From Gracilariopsis chorda (taxonomy: Eukaryota > Rhodophyta > Florideophyceae > Gracilariales > Gracilariaceae), in the NCBI GenBank assembly GCA_003194525.1, contig NBIV01000313.1, positions 1 through 64,000 on the forward strand: DNA of 64,000 nt, in the 5' to 3' direction. Positions within the stretch are counted from its first letter, which is position 1. The number at the start of each line of letters is the position of its first letter. The notes beneath the pieces were generated by a model that was given only the letters and a program-made list of their open reading frames with translations, did not search any database and was not told the origin of the DNA. Positions 11,301 through 20,569 of the stretch are shown here, piece by piece. The position numbers and the translations under genes were made by a program.

Positions 11301-12618
11301 TCATGCGCTTTATGCAATTCTTCCCCCTTCCCGTACCACGGGGTGTACGATTAAAATAAGAATCTTACAGACGGTAGTACCAGTATTACAAGAGCTTCTT
11401 GTAAAGCGGTTGGTGGGCTTCAATTTATTCCATCTTGTATGCTTCCTCCCCTTTATGCGGGCGCGAATCACACTTTGGGTAGGGAATGAACGACTTGAGC
11501 ATGACGAGGGCTTGTAACAGGCGTCCTGCGTCGTGGAGTCGGACGAAGGCGAGCATGGTGACGACGCAGAAGAGGCCGATGAGTAGAATTCGTAGTCCTT
11601 CCGCGTCTTGCGGTTGTCGGAGACGTTCACCCTTTTGCGCAGGTGAAAAACAGCGACTAGCTTGGCAGTGCGATTACTTTCTCAGACCAAGATGGTCTGT
11701 CTCAACGTCTGAAGACGTACACGGACACGAGAAAACTTCTCGGCCACTTCATCCACAAAGGCACCAAGGGACGAAAGAATGGAATTGAAACCAGCACGTA
11801 GAATCCGAAGATCGTCAGAAAATTCCTGCAAAGCTGTAGTGCAATAACCGCGAGCGGGGACAAACCAAGAAGACATTCGGGTTCTTCCTCTCTGAAAGGC
11901 GTACCTAGTAGTAGAGCCCTTTCAAGGGAAAGGCACAACAAGGTCGTTTGTAAGACCGAGGCGGATCCCGTCTCCAGGGGGACGAGAGGTGCGAAGAAGT
12001 GATCCGACGGAGTTTGTACGTGTATATCCTCGTAAAACGTGAGTATCACACGAACTGGTGAGCGCAGCACAAGGGCCAGTGCAATCCACATGAATGGCAG
12101 ATGTAACACCCAAAGTGGAAAAAGAAAAAGGGAAAAGGGGAAGAATAGAGGCGAGTCACAATAGTAACTCGGTAAAATATCGGCAAAGCCGGGGGTTTTC
12201 CTTATAAAAGGTCGAATGCGACAGCTACTGGTAATAATATTTCCACCAAGGGGTTTCTTTGGTTGAGAAAGGCGGATAAACTACCGATGGCTTCGGGATA
12301 TCCCTCACGTAGGAGTTGACACCCGTCGTAGGCGGAAAGTTCAGAGCCAGGTCCTTGATTGGGCGATTAATGGTGCGGCGGTGGCGACGCTGGCGCACTT
12401 AAGTACTGTAGTCTCTAGTAAGAATAGTTCAAATAAATAACTAAATAAGTAGATAGGGAGTTTCTATCTACCCCCCTATGATGGTCTAAATTACACCAAC
12501 ACCCGTGAGCCATGTGTACCACCCATAGCTCGGGCCAACCACTCCTCATGTATACTCTTGAGACAAGCTGGATTGATCCGGGATATGAAGAAACCCAAAA
12601 ACCCCTCTCAGAGGGCGT
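8317..12618 (-). mobile_element. Old, heavily decayed Ty3/gypsy relative, minus strand
   Basis: A fossil of the same lineage as the flanking copies but much more diverged. Read on the minus strand it has a 5' LTR (11835-12618), gag-like pieces (about 10100-11800; an ETETNYLIRF block and a QYARAEGD block resemble the gag at 61639), a protease-like piece (about 9450-9640) and RT (to 8317, with a YLDD-like box). It stops exactly where the younger left copy begins, so the rest of its pol lies beyond that insertion, outside the window. It is broken in very many places. The divergence of its LTR from the two younger LTRs says it is clearly the oldest of the three. Confidence 0.85.
11835..12618 (-). 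repeat. 5' LTR of the old minus-strand Ty3/gypsy element
   Basis: The reverse complement aligns along its whole length with the LTR at 60732-61533. Landmarks are ACGCCCTC near 12613, a GTGCGCCAGCG block near 12393 that matches the LTR hairpin, TCTTACAAACG near 11960, a GAGAGGAAGA block near 11890, and an ending like ATTGCACTACA at 11835. It is much more diverged than the other two LTRs are from each other. The ends are good to within a few bases. Confidence 0.75.
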
Positions 12619-12925
12619 GCTCTTCAACAACAGTGTCCTCGAACTTCTTACGCAGTGAGTTAAACTTCTTTTCAAGGGCGGTTTGGGCGTCTTTTAAAGA
12701 GTGGAGCCGCTTCTCCACAGTACAGAAACTGAGAGTTTTGGTGACATCCTTGGACCGGGGCGGTATTGGAGCAAACGCAGGAGCCGGTCCAGCATCACTA
12801 GGCTGAGCTGTCAACGACGGAGTTTGAGGGATCTTCGGCCCCGAAATGCCCTTCAAATATGGTGGTCTATTCTGTAGATATACGGAACCCGATCTCGACG
12901 TGCAAAACTGCTTTCCGAAATACAA
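12608..12925 (-). pseudogene. Short open frame ending in a coiled-coil-like stretch, cut by the old LTR
   Basis: About 105 codons without a stop on the minus strand. A Pro-rich segment is followed by a Lys/Glu/Leu-rich stretch (VEKRLHSLKDAQ, LEKKFNSLRKKFED) that could form a coiled coil. The frame runs into the edge of the old LTR near 12618. It may be the N-terminal part of a host or transposon gene that the LTR element interrupted. No family recognised. It overlaps the start of the PIF1-like scrap on the other strand, so at most one of the two was ever coding there. Confidence 0.2.
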
Positions 12926-13106
12926 CTGCTCGTCGCGGATGAGGCTTCAATGCCTTTATGTATGCTTCTAGAAATCATGGATGCGTTGCTGAAAGATATT
13001 CGGTGCAGTGGAAAGGAAGAACGGCCCCCGTTAGGGTGCTTGACGATCGTTCTTTCTGGAGACTACTCACAGTTGCTTCCCGTTTTGCCGCAGGTCTATT
13101 ATAAAT
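12893..13106 (+). pseudogene. PIF1-type helicase fragment (Helitron-like or related)
   Basis: About 70 codons in one frame show the Walker B block VADEASM followed by a leucine-rich helix, then LTIVLSGDYSQLLPVLP. This matches the Walker B and following LSGDxxQLLPV motifs of PIF1 helicases, which occur in Helitron Rep/Hel proteins as well as in host PIF1. No Walker A, later motifs or Rep domain are visible nearby, and the frame decays into AT-rich sequence after about 13106. I read it as a transposon relic rather than a working gene. A host PIF1 pseudogene is the alternative. Confidence 0.6.
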
Positions 13107-14992
13107 GCAAAACTGTTCGTAAATATGCGTGTCGATTAGTATATATTATCAATACCTCGACGTGACGAGAACAAAGAAGTTCTAGAATGCCAAATTCCAC
13201 ATTGCATAGAATTTGATTTTTCTTTTCTAGATATTTGAATGATTTAATAGCATTTATCTTTTCCTTTTGAGTTCTAAATAGCCGTTTGAAAAGAGCTGAA
13301 AGAGAATGGAGATTTAATAGTTCTAGATTTGTGATTGAATTTATTTCGCGCATGTTGGTTGTACGTTTTAATGTTGGGCATTCGGGAGAATAATTGTGTG
13401 CTGAGTTGGCATGATCCACAACCTTCATCCTGGAATATGCAAAACGTTTATTATGTGCTTGTAGTTATTACAAATTAAGCTCGTTCTAAAGCCAAACAGT
13501 TTTGCATCTCTCTAGAACCGTAATAAAAATTCATGTGTTCCTATTTTGGTTTATTTTTTTTGCTTTCCCTAGAATTTCTCTGCTTTTCATCCCTTTTTGT
13601 TCCTTTTTCACCGCAGCACGCAGCGTGATCTGTGGCCAAACGCTACATCTTTTTGTGCGAACCTAAGAATGATGTGAAAGTGGTTTTTACGGACATAAGT
13701 TGTATAGGTGGACAGTGGTTTACGGTTATAAAGGGGCGCGATTTGCACCTTGTTCTTTTTGTTTTATTGAGACGGATAAAATGAGCTCAACAGATCTCAA
13801 ATCTGACAGATAAGCTCAAAGTCATGAACCTAGAAGTAACGCCGTCCAGCGCACCCCTTTTTCTAATTTAGGCGTTTTCTGGAGGTACACTACGTCGTGA
13901 CATATTCAATCTTATTTTATGAACTTTTGCTTGCAGTGTTATTGGCTATTTCTTGTATTTGCTACAGTAGGCAAGAATTATTCGGGTCAAGAGGGTTGAA
14001 GTTCCACTCTCTGCTGAGCCGTGAATTCTGCTAGAACCAAGACGTGACAAGCCTGATTTCTTAGTTTTTATGTGAGCGTGTAGGACTGAAATTTATCTGG
14101 AGACTCTGAAACGGCAATTGTGCCGACACGTGTTGTTCCTGCATGCCGTGAGTTCCTGCCATATTCCCAGCAAAGGGCACTGCGCGGAGCGCAAGCTTTC
14201 CACTGTCTCCCGTCTCGGCGCGCTAGCCCCTCATGGTCAAATTCCCCACGCCCTCACTTTCGCACACTGCAAGTTTCTTGCAAGTTTCTTGCAGTCAAGT
14301 ACGACCGTACGCCTTTGTACGAATATGTGTGGGCCATTGTTTCTAGCCCAACATGGAGAACTTCATTTGGTTTTATGTGGTTAATCAGAACAGAGAGAAT
14401 CGGCATTTGCTTGATCGTTGATGCGACAGAACTGGTCCACACGCGCTGGTTGCTCGGCTTGAGCATGCTTACCATGGCTCTCGATTCATGGTGATTGGGA
14501 GCTCTGTACGGAGGAAGTGTTCGGACAGCGCTCAGGTTTCAGTCGAACAGGCCGCCAAGCGGAAGACCCGCACAGGGCGCGAGAGTAGCAGCAGACACGC
14601 AGATACAACAGGCTTCATGGAGATGCAGCGCACAGAAAAGCGGCGTGAGGATGGAATGCAGACTCGAAAGACGGGAGTGGTACTTAAAGGCTAATCATGC
14701 ATTGTGATGGCGCAGTGCTTTCGGTAGTCGACAGACGGCGACATTGAGGACAAGCACAACGCTAATATGCGCTGTGAAGATGTGGTATCATTCGGCTTGT
14801 CAAGAACGGCGCGCAATTACACGCAAAGCGCTAGCACAAACTGATGCGTGGTGCACTGTTCAAGGCTTAAGAAACAACAGGACGGGGAGAAGCGTAGCAC
14901 AAAAGGAAACGAAGGGAGAGCAACCAAGCGAGATAGATAGTAATGGCGCACAAGAGCAAGGGAGTGCAATCTATAAGGCAAGCAAGCAAAGT
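13107..14992. other. Gene-free, AT-richer stretch between the helicase scrap and H2A.Z
   Basis: No coding frame with recognisable content on either strand. There is a small direct repeat (GCAAGTTTCTT, twice) near 14270-14293. Composition changes from AT-rich (13.1-14.1 kb) to balanced near the histone gene. It could be decayed transposon sequence; nothing specific can be supported. Confidence 0.5.
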
Positions 14993-15492
14993 TTATTCCA
15001 TCTGAGAACTTTTCTTGGAGCCCTTCTTGTAAGTGAGGCTCTTGTGGATGTAGGGGATGACACCGCCGCCGGCAATAGTGGCCTGGACCAGACAATCAAG
15101 TTCCTCATCTCCTCGAATGGCAAGCTGCAAGTGGCGGGGGGTTACACGCTTGACCTTGAGATCCTTGCAGGCATTTCCGGCGAGCTCGAGAACTTCCGCC
15201 GTGAGGTACTCGAGGATGGCGGCAGAGTAGACGGCAGCGGTGGCTCCCACACGCTCCTGGCGACTGACGCGGTTTTTCAAGTGGCGATGGATTCGGCCAA
15301 CTGGGAATTGAAGGCCGGCTCGAGAGGATCTGGAGATGACCTTTTTAGGCTCGGTTGATTTGAGGGATGTTGACGGGACGGGGGGAGAGATGGTGATGGA
15401 GCGGTGGAGTTGGGCTTGTCCTTTTGCTTGTCTTTGTCGTCTGATTTTGAGGTGGCTGTGGTTGAGGTGTTTGAAGACTTCTTTGGTGCCAT
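14993..15492 (-). CDS. Histone H2A variant, H2A.Z-like
   Basis: The core (15361 down to 14993) is a complete histone fold: [55 protein letters not shown] and [12 protein letters not shown]. The [13 protein letters not shown] and IHKSL variants point to H2A.Z rather than canonical H2A. H2A.Z replaces H2A in nucleosomes at promoters through the SWR1 remodeller. The only nearby ATG in a sensible place (15492, MAPKKSS) starts a Lys/Ser/Thr-rich tail, but it is in a different frame from the core. Either there is a one-base sequence difference near 15361-15385, or an intron: GT...AG from 15379 to 15330 (50 nt) restores the frame but would drop the conserved KKVISR stretch. The exact N-terminal structure is unresolved. 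It lies head-to-head with the FAS1-Hint gene, 979 bases apart. Confidence 0.85.
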
Positions 15493-16471
15493 TTTTGACA
15501 GGGAGGGATGGGAGCGCTGTGCGAATGATTTGGGGGACGGGAGGGGAGCGACGTGGGCTTATGCGGGTTGAGAGGACGACGTGAACGGGGGGAGGGGGCG
15601 GTGGTTTGATCGGAAAGCGGAAAGCGCAACACGACGCCACTAGAGAGTGAGCAAGGGCAAGGGTGGCGGGGGTAGAGACGGGCGACGAGGACAGAGAAGG
15701 GACGGCGGGTTGCGGACGCACAGACAGACAGATGAGGTGAGCGGTGAGAGGCGAGCGGGTTGTGGGGGGGGGGGAGCGCACTTGTGCAGACCGGCGACCA
15801 AGAGCAGTGAAGACGCGGAAGCTCCTCGCGGGGAGCGCGGCGGCGGGCGATTTGAACGCGTTGGCGAGCAGCGAACGGAAGCGCGCCACTTTTCGGGGCT
15901 GTGCTGCGCCGCGGCGCGGACAAACACGGCGTGCGCATGTTTTTCGTTTTGTATCGCGCGCGCTTTTTTCGCCACCAGCGCTGCACACGCGCTGCTGCGG
16001 CGCTGTGCGATCTGTGCGCGCTGTGCGCGTGGACAGGTGGACAGGTGGACAGGTGGACAGGTGAACAGGTGGGGCACGTGGGCATCCGCTCCCTTTGCCG
16101 CGCGGCAGACAAACTGCCGGGGCGCGTTGCTCGTGCGCGCTGTAAGACGGCGCGCTGTGAGTGGCGTCTTGCTACGCAGCCAGCGCGCCAGCGCGCCAGT
16201 GCCGTTACGTCAAGCGCCTACGTGGGTTGCGCTCGCGGCGCGCCGCCAAACCCTCGTCGCCGCGCGAACACCCGCCCGTTTCGACCGCTGCGCCTCCCGT
16301 TTGGACGCCCCGCCACTGCCCCGTTGTCAGCCCGTGCGCACCTCAGTTCGCGCCCCTGCCCCTTTTAAGCCCGCCTCTCACCCGCGACGCTGCTCACCAT
16401 CTCCAACACCCCCAGCGCTCACCGCCCGCCCTCCACTACTTGCCTGCTTGCGAACGCGACTGTCCCACGCC
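15493..16471. promoter_or_regulatory. Shared GC-rich upstream region of H2A.Z and FAS1-Hint
   Basis: 979 bases between two head-to-head genes, very rich in GC and CpG (many GCGC and CGCG words) compared with the rest of the island. Both strands have long chance open frames because stop codons are rare in such sequence. It contains the GTGGACAG tandem repeat at 16029-16072. No TATA box is evident for either gene. Confidence 0.5.
16029..16072. repeat. 8-bp tandem repeat, GTGGACAG x4 plus one variant copy
   Basis: Four perfect copies of GTGGACAG, one GTGAACAG, then a partial GTGG. It sits in the shared upstream region of H2A.Z and FAS1-Hint, about 400 bases before the FAS1-Hint ATG. It may be a simple microsatellite or a cluster of binding sites; copy number is likely to vary between individuals. 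Confidence 0.9.
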
Positions 16472-17902
16472 ATGACGTCCCGATCTTGCTATCTGCTCCT
16501 TCTGTGCTCCGTGTTTGCGCTTGCGCTTGTGCTTGCGGACGATGCACCTACTGACGGCTCGTTGCCGCTGTCCGCCGCGGACGGCGTCGCCAATCCCACC
16601 ATTCCGGATCCGCGTACGACCATCTATGAGTTTGTGCGCCAATCTGAGGTTCACACTATTCTTTTCCGTCTCATCGACTCCAACGAGCAATCAAAAGAGT
16701 TTCTCAATAACAAGGGCGCACGCTTTACCCTCTTCGCCCCGGTGGATAATGCATTCATCCGACTGGCCAACTCGCTCACACCCGGCGTAACCGTCGACCA
16801 ACAGACCGATGCAGATGACGTCATCGCCGCCATTGCAGCCGCTATTGAGCAGATCCGTGAAGTCACCAATTTTGCGGCCGCCAGCGACATTGTCATATAT
16901 CACGTGCTTGAGGGAGCCTTCCCGATTGAAGATCTTATTGAAATGGGTACGGCTACAACTGTTTTGGGACGCCCTAGGAATCTCACTTTCTTTGACGGCA
17001 ATGTTGTGGTTGATGCTGATGACTCTAGGAACAATGCTACCGCTAACCCGACCAATATCTTTGCTCTTAATGGATGGATTCACCAGATTTATGGAGTGCT
17101 GTTGCCGTTCCAACTTGATGAAGCTGTCACATTGATCACTAGTCGACCCACCCCGGCCGCTGTTACCCCGATCGTCACCCCCACCCCCGTGTCCGGAGAG
17201 CAGGTCACCGAAGAGGAAACCTCCGAAGAGGAAACCACCGAAGAGGGAGAAGACGCCGACGACGGCGACGGAGACGAAGATCCGTCTACCGTTATCACCG
17301 AGGATGGTGCCGCGCCGACCCCCGATGACGATGACGATGACGATGACGACGATGAGGTGTGTTTCCCGGCTTCTGCTACCGTTACTACCGCCGATGGCTC
17401 CACGGTGCGTATGGCCGATCTTGAAGCCGGACAACATATTCAGCACGACGAACACGGCGCTTCCTCACCGGTATTCCTGTTCACCCACCGCACACTCAAG
17501 CGTGAACAGTGGTTCTACCGTATCTCCACCGCGTCTGGCCACGCCGTATCCATCACCGGCAACCACTACTTGTACGTGAATGAACGTCTTGTTGCCGCTC
17601 ACGCCGTGCAGGTTGGCAATGTTGTGCGCACCATGTCCGGGCCGAGTGCCGTGGTTAAAGTGGAGCGTGTTAAGGACGTTGGATTATACGCGCCTCATTC
17701 GTTACATGGTGACGTTGTTGTTGATGGAATTGTGTGTAGCAGTTATTCTAGGGCGGTTGCTCCGGGGCTTGCACACGCGTTGCTTCTGCCGCTGCGCTGG
17801 TTTGTCAGGGCGAGTGGCGCTCGTGAGGTGTTGCCGGGTGTGTTCTACGAAGGTGGTCGCGGACTTGAACGATTTGTTCCTAAGGGGTTGGCGGCTTACT
17901 GA
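16472..17902 (+). CDS. Secreted FAS1 (fasciclin) domain - acidic linker - Hint (Hog-type) protein
   Basis: 476 residues. Residues 1-22 are a clear signal peptide (CYLLLLCSVFALALVLA). About 48-225 form one FAS1 domain (FTLFAPVDNAF and an IVIYHVLEG-like H2 box), a cell-adhesion fold of extracellular matrices. About 226-296 is a Thr/Pro then Glu/Asp linker ending in a run of Asp. At Cys297 a Hint domain begins: CFPASATV, an MADLEAGQ block, then GHAVSITGNHYLYV with the TxxH-like His, then VGLYAPHSLHGDVVVDGIVCSSYS. This is the layout of the autoprocessing half of Hedgehog proteins, so self-cleavage before Cys297 releasing the FAS1 half, possibly with a lipid or other adduct, is inferred. The frame is open far upstream, but the ATG at 16472 starts the signal peptide. 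Intronless. Confidence 0.88.
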   Translation: MTSRSCYLLLLCSVFALALVLADDAPTDGSLPLSAADGVANPTIPDPRTTIYEFVRQSEVHTILFRLIDSNEQSKEFLNNKGARFTLFAPVDNAFIRLANSLTPGVTVDQQTDADDVIAAIAAAIEQIREVTNFAAASDIVIYHVLEGAFPIEDLIEMGTATTVLGRPRNLTFFDGNVVVDADDSRNNATANPTNIFALNGWIHQIYGVLLPFQLDEAVTLITSRPTPAAVTPIVTPTPVSGEQVTEEETSEEETTEEGEDADDGDGDEDPSTVITEDGAAPTPDDDDDDDDDDEVCFPASATVTTADGSTVRMADLEAGQHIQHDEHGASSPVFLFTHRTLKREQWFYRISTASGHAVSITGNHYLYVNERLVAAHAVQVGNVVRTMSGPSAVVKVERVKDVGLYAPHSLHGDVVVDGIVCSSYSRAVAPGLAHALLLPLRWFVRASGAREVLPGVFYEGGRGLERFVPKGLAAY

Positions 17903-18690
17903 GCTGAGTAGGCGTTTGTAGATGTAACTGTTATTTGCTGTTTTTCGGAAGAGTGCGTGTGGGGCGCATGGTTATTATTGTCTGTCTGTCTTGCTTGACT
18001 GCTTTTTCGCGTGTGTTGGGGCGGTTGTCTGTCTCTCTTGTTTTTTCTCCTTCTTTGCTGAGGGATGCACATGGCATGTTGTGAGTTGTTCGTTATCTTT
18101 CTAATACTGCTCTTTGCGTTTTGTAGACCAAGTAGAAGTGAGTGTACGTAAAATCGGTAGTAGTGCGTGTGAATGAGAGATGTGTGTGTGTGCTGTTGCG
18201 TTCTCTAGGAGAGGCAGCTGGTAGCAGTAGTGTGGAAGGATGTTGTTGCGCTCGCTCTCAGGACTGACTTCAGACTGGGGGCCTTATGCGGAGATTGCGC
18301 TTCGCACGTCACAACTCTATATCGGAAGGGTCCGCGAGTTGGAATTGAGGTGAGGTTTGTTGTACGCGCTGTACAGCAAAGCTATTTGATTGTATCTCTT
18401 ACGGCACGTTGACCGTATGTTTCTGCCCAGTTCGTGGAGCCACGCGGATGTGCTTGTAACGGTTTACCGCTTGACAACAGTTGGCTGCTTTTTGATATTG
18501 AATTTGGTGGCACAGGATTCACAAAGCTTAGATACCAGTACCTGTACTCGGTTCGGGAATTGTTGCTGCTTTACAGTGTGGTGCTTGGCGGGACCCCGCT
18601 GCAGCTCTGTGTATGTCTACCAAGTTGGTACTATGTCTACTGCAGGTCTACCAACGGTAACCAAAGGCAGCGCTCCACGGCCCCCTGTTC
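17903..18690. other. Intergenic region downstream of FAS1-Hint
   Basis: The 3' flank of FAS1-Hint, T/G-rich with short runs such as TGTCTGTCT and TGTGTGTGTG, then the upstream region of the mini ArfGAP gene. No coding frame or RNA gene is recognisable. Confidence 0.5.
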
Positions 18691-18698
18691 TATATAAA
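18691..18698 (+). promoter_or_regulatory. TATA box of the mini ArfGAP gene
   Basis: TATATAAA, 48 bases before the ATG at 18746. This is a perfect TATA motif at a distance that would give a leader of some 20 bases. It supports the 18746 start. Confidence 0.65.
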
Positions 18699-18745
18699 CG
18701 ACAGCGGTTTGAACTGTGGAACCCACTCTCCGCGAGACCTAAAAC

Positions 18746-19054
18746 ATGGCATCCGCCCCTGCACAAACGCGTTCCAAACTGGGCACGGTGTACGACAAGT
18801 CGCAAATAGAGCAACTGCAAGCGCAATATTTGAACGAACTTCGACGCATGTACGCAGCCACAAAATGCGCCGACTGCCAAACTCGCCCGGCCAATTGGGC
18901 CACTTTGAAACGCGCCGCATTCGTGTGTATAAACTGTGCGCAGGCGCTGAGGGCAGATGCCAGTAACCGCGTCAAGAACTGTCTCGGCACCTATTTGTGG
19001 CACCCGGATGAGATGGAGATCATGCGAAACGCAAACAGCACGCCCACTCAATGA
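18746..19054 (+). CDS. Mini ArfGAP-type zinc-finger protein (102 aa)
   Basis: Only 102 residues. A short N-terminal helix (about 18-38) leads into C41-x2-C44-x16-C61-x2-C64-x4-R69, exactly the ArfGAP zinc-finger spacing with the invariant arginine used to stimulate GTP hydrolysis on Arf GTPases. WATLKRAAFVCINC is the typical core. The usual GIHR/LG block after the finger is replaced by AQALRADASNRVKN, and the protein ends soon after a TYLWHPDEMEIM segment that recalls the family's DEWxPEEVE segment. Normal ArfGAP domains are about 120 residues within larger proteins, so this is a reduced, stand-alone version. Whether it keeps GAP activity is uncertain. It has its own TATA box. Confidence 0.7.
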   Translation: MASAPAQTRSKLGTVYDKSQIEQLQAQYLNELRRMYAATKCADCQTRPANWATLKRAAFVCINCAQALRADASNRVKNCLGTYLWHPDEMEIMRNANSTPTQ

Positions 19055-19339
19055 TGCGCTCTGCGTGTACGCTTTCTTTCTTGCTGTTGTTTATTGCGCG
19101 AAAACGGCTCTATCGATGATTTGCAATGTCTCGAGACACCCCAGTCGCAAGTCTTGCCGCCATAGTCTTGTCAGATAAGCATACACAAATCCGGCCGCCA
19201 CCACCATCCGTCCTACTTGGTCAAAGCGTAATTCTCCCAGTACGCAACAACGGGCAGTGAGCACAGTAAGTACTAGCTAGTACAGGTACAGGCGACTGCA
19301 GCGTACAACAAGCATGATAAACGTAAACGCTGTAGCCAA

Positions 19340-19912
19340 CTACCACAATCTACCCGCATGCTGTTGCGAAACAGCTATTCCAGTATCTATAACGCGTTTT
19401 ACCAACAGCGGTGGTGAAAGCCCACATTGTTCAGCTCTTTGCCATCTCAGCAGCCGGTCGACGCCCACAAAGGGCCCGTACGCCGGGTTGAGGTCAAACA
19501 AGCGCAAAATGTGTTCCAGTTGGTCCTTTGATAATGCGTGCACGTCCACCCGAGTGGCGTCGTCAGATTGTATGAAGTGCCAATCAACGGGGGACGGAAG
19601 CGGCACGAATTCCTGGGGTGCAGCTTGTGGTTGGGTGCGTTTCTTGGACGTTTCGCGTAGCGATGGCGATAATGGCTTCTCAACCCTTACGAATTTGTCC
19701 ATGTGTGCTTGTGTTTTGGAGCGCTGGGGTGCTGCGTTTGTGTGGGCGGTGCGCGGATGACGGGCCACTTCGCTGCTGGGTGACGTCGACCGGTGGTGCC
19801 GCACGTGCTGAAACGTCGCCCACAAGTGCCGTTGGCCCAACAGAAACCAAAACGGTCCGATATCTACGTACGCGCTGTAAGACTGCAACGTGTACGATTT
19901 CTTCAGATCCAT
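19340..19912 (-). CDS. POLD4: DNA polymerase delta small subunit p12-like (POLD4)
   Basis: The C-terminal third carries the signature of the p12 subunit of DNA polymerase delta: ILRLFDLNPAYGPFVGVDRLLRWQRAEQCGLSPP (residues about 135-168), closely like the human LLRQFDL..YGP..GITRLQRWxRAKxxGLxPP block. p12 stabilises the polymerase delta complex at the replication fork. The frame is open from 19912 (190 aa), but animal p12 is about 107 aa; the internal Met71 (19702) would give 120 aa and is a likely alternative start. The first 70 residues (aromatic-rich, then Ser/His-rich) have no recognisable counterpart, and I do not see a clear PIP box. Intronless. Confidence 0.75.
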   Translation of the reverse strand: MDLKKSYTLQSYSAYVDIGPFWFLLGQRHLWATFQHVRHHRSTSPSSEVARHPRTAHTNAAPQRSKTQAHMDKFVRVEKPLSPSLRETSKKRTQPQAAPQEFVPLPSPVDWHFIQSDDATRVDVHALSKDQLEHILRLFDLNPAYGPFVGVDRLLRWQRAEQCGLSPPLLVKRVIDTGIAVSQQHAGRLW

Positions 19913-20095
19913 TTGCGCGCAAACCAGATCACGTCGTTCAGCGAGTGCAGCCAGGAACCGGCACCCATGTCACTGGTGGGAGTGAAAAACCCCCCCAACG
20001 AGTGCTCTGTGCGCTCGTAAGTCCCCACCAACTTTATCCCCCCAGCTCCTTCCACCAGCCAAACAAAAGCTCGAGTCGAACGGCGCTGATCGGTC

Positions 20096-20374
20096 ATGTC
20101 GCCGAGAAGTGAGACAATCCGTCTCTACACAAACTTTCTCAAGTTGAGATATCATTTTCCCAACAAACAAGGACGCTCCGCACTTCGCCGATGGACCACT
20201 CTCTTCTTCACTCTGCGTCAGCTTGAGTTCGAACAAATCGTTCGTCAGCACGGCTTGCAACAGGCCAATGAACATGCCGCGCAATGGCGTCGACAGGCCA
20301 CACACCAATATCGTATGTCCACCACCAGCCCTTCGTTCGTACATACGTTCAGCAACACGCTCGCTAACCCGTAA
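20096..20374 (+). CDS. Possible LYR-motif small protein (92 aa)
   Basis: 92 residues starting SPRSETIRLYTNFLKL, which resembles the start of LYR proteins (mitochondrial Fe-S and respiratory complex assembly factors: L-Y-R, a basic patch, then a downstream Phe). The key Arg is Thr here (LYT). A second amphipathic helix (TLRQLEFEQIVRQHGLQQANEH) follows. Size and two-helix pattern fit; the motif does not fully. It would be head-to-head with the POLD4-like gene. Open frames on the opposite strand here (19903-20344) show nothing recognisable. Confidence 0.3.
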   Translation: MSPRSETIRLYTNFLKLRYHFPNKQGRSALRRWTTLFFTLRQLEFEQIVRQHGLQQANEHAAQWRRQATHQYRMSTTSPSFVHTFSNTLANP

Positions 20375-20569
20375 CCCCCCCGTTCAAACATTACTCCCCA
20401 CGTGCCTTGAATAGAACTGTGGCTATCACTTGCTGAACAAGACGAGAAATCAAGAAGGCAATTGCTCAGCTCTATAATCGAAAACACATCTCACTAAACA
20501 GCAAAACACATACACACTCCCGCTCGTTTCGCTCAACCCGTCACCCAGCTGAAAGAAAAGAAAAGGCGG

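Noticed and set aside
15647-16471. Upstream extension of the FAS1-Hint frame (open for 275 more codons)
   Set aside because: GC-rich sequence with few chance stops; the signal peptide starts only at the ATG 16472.
19903-20344. Minus-strand open frames between the POLD4-like gene and the SAM carrier
   Set aside because: No family resemblance; they overlap the LYR-like frame and need an unproven join to be gene-like.
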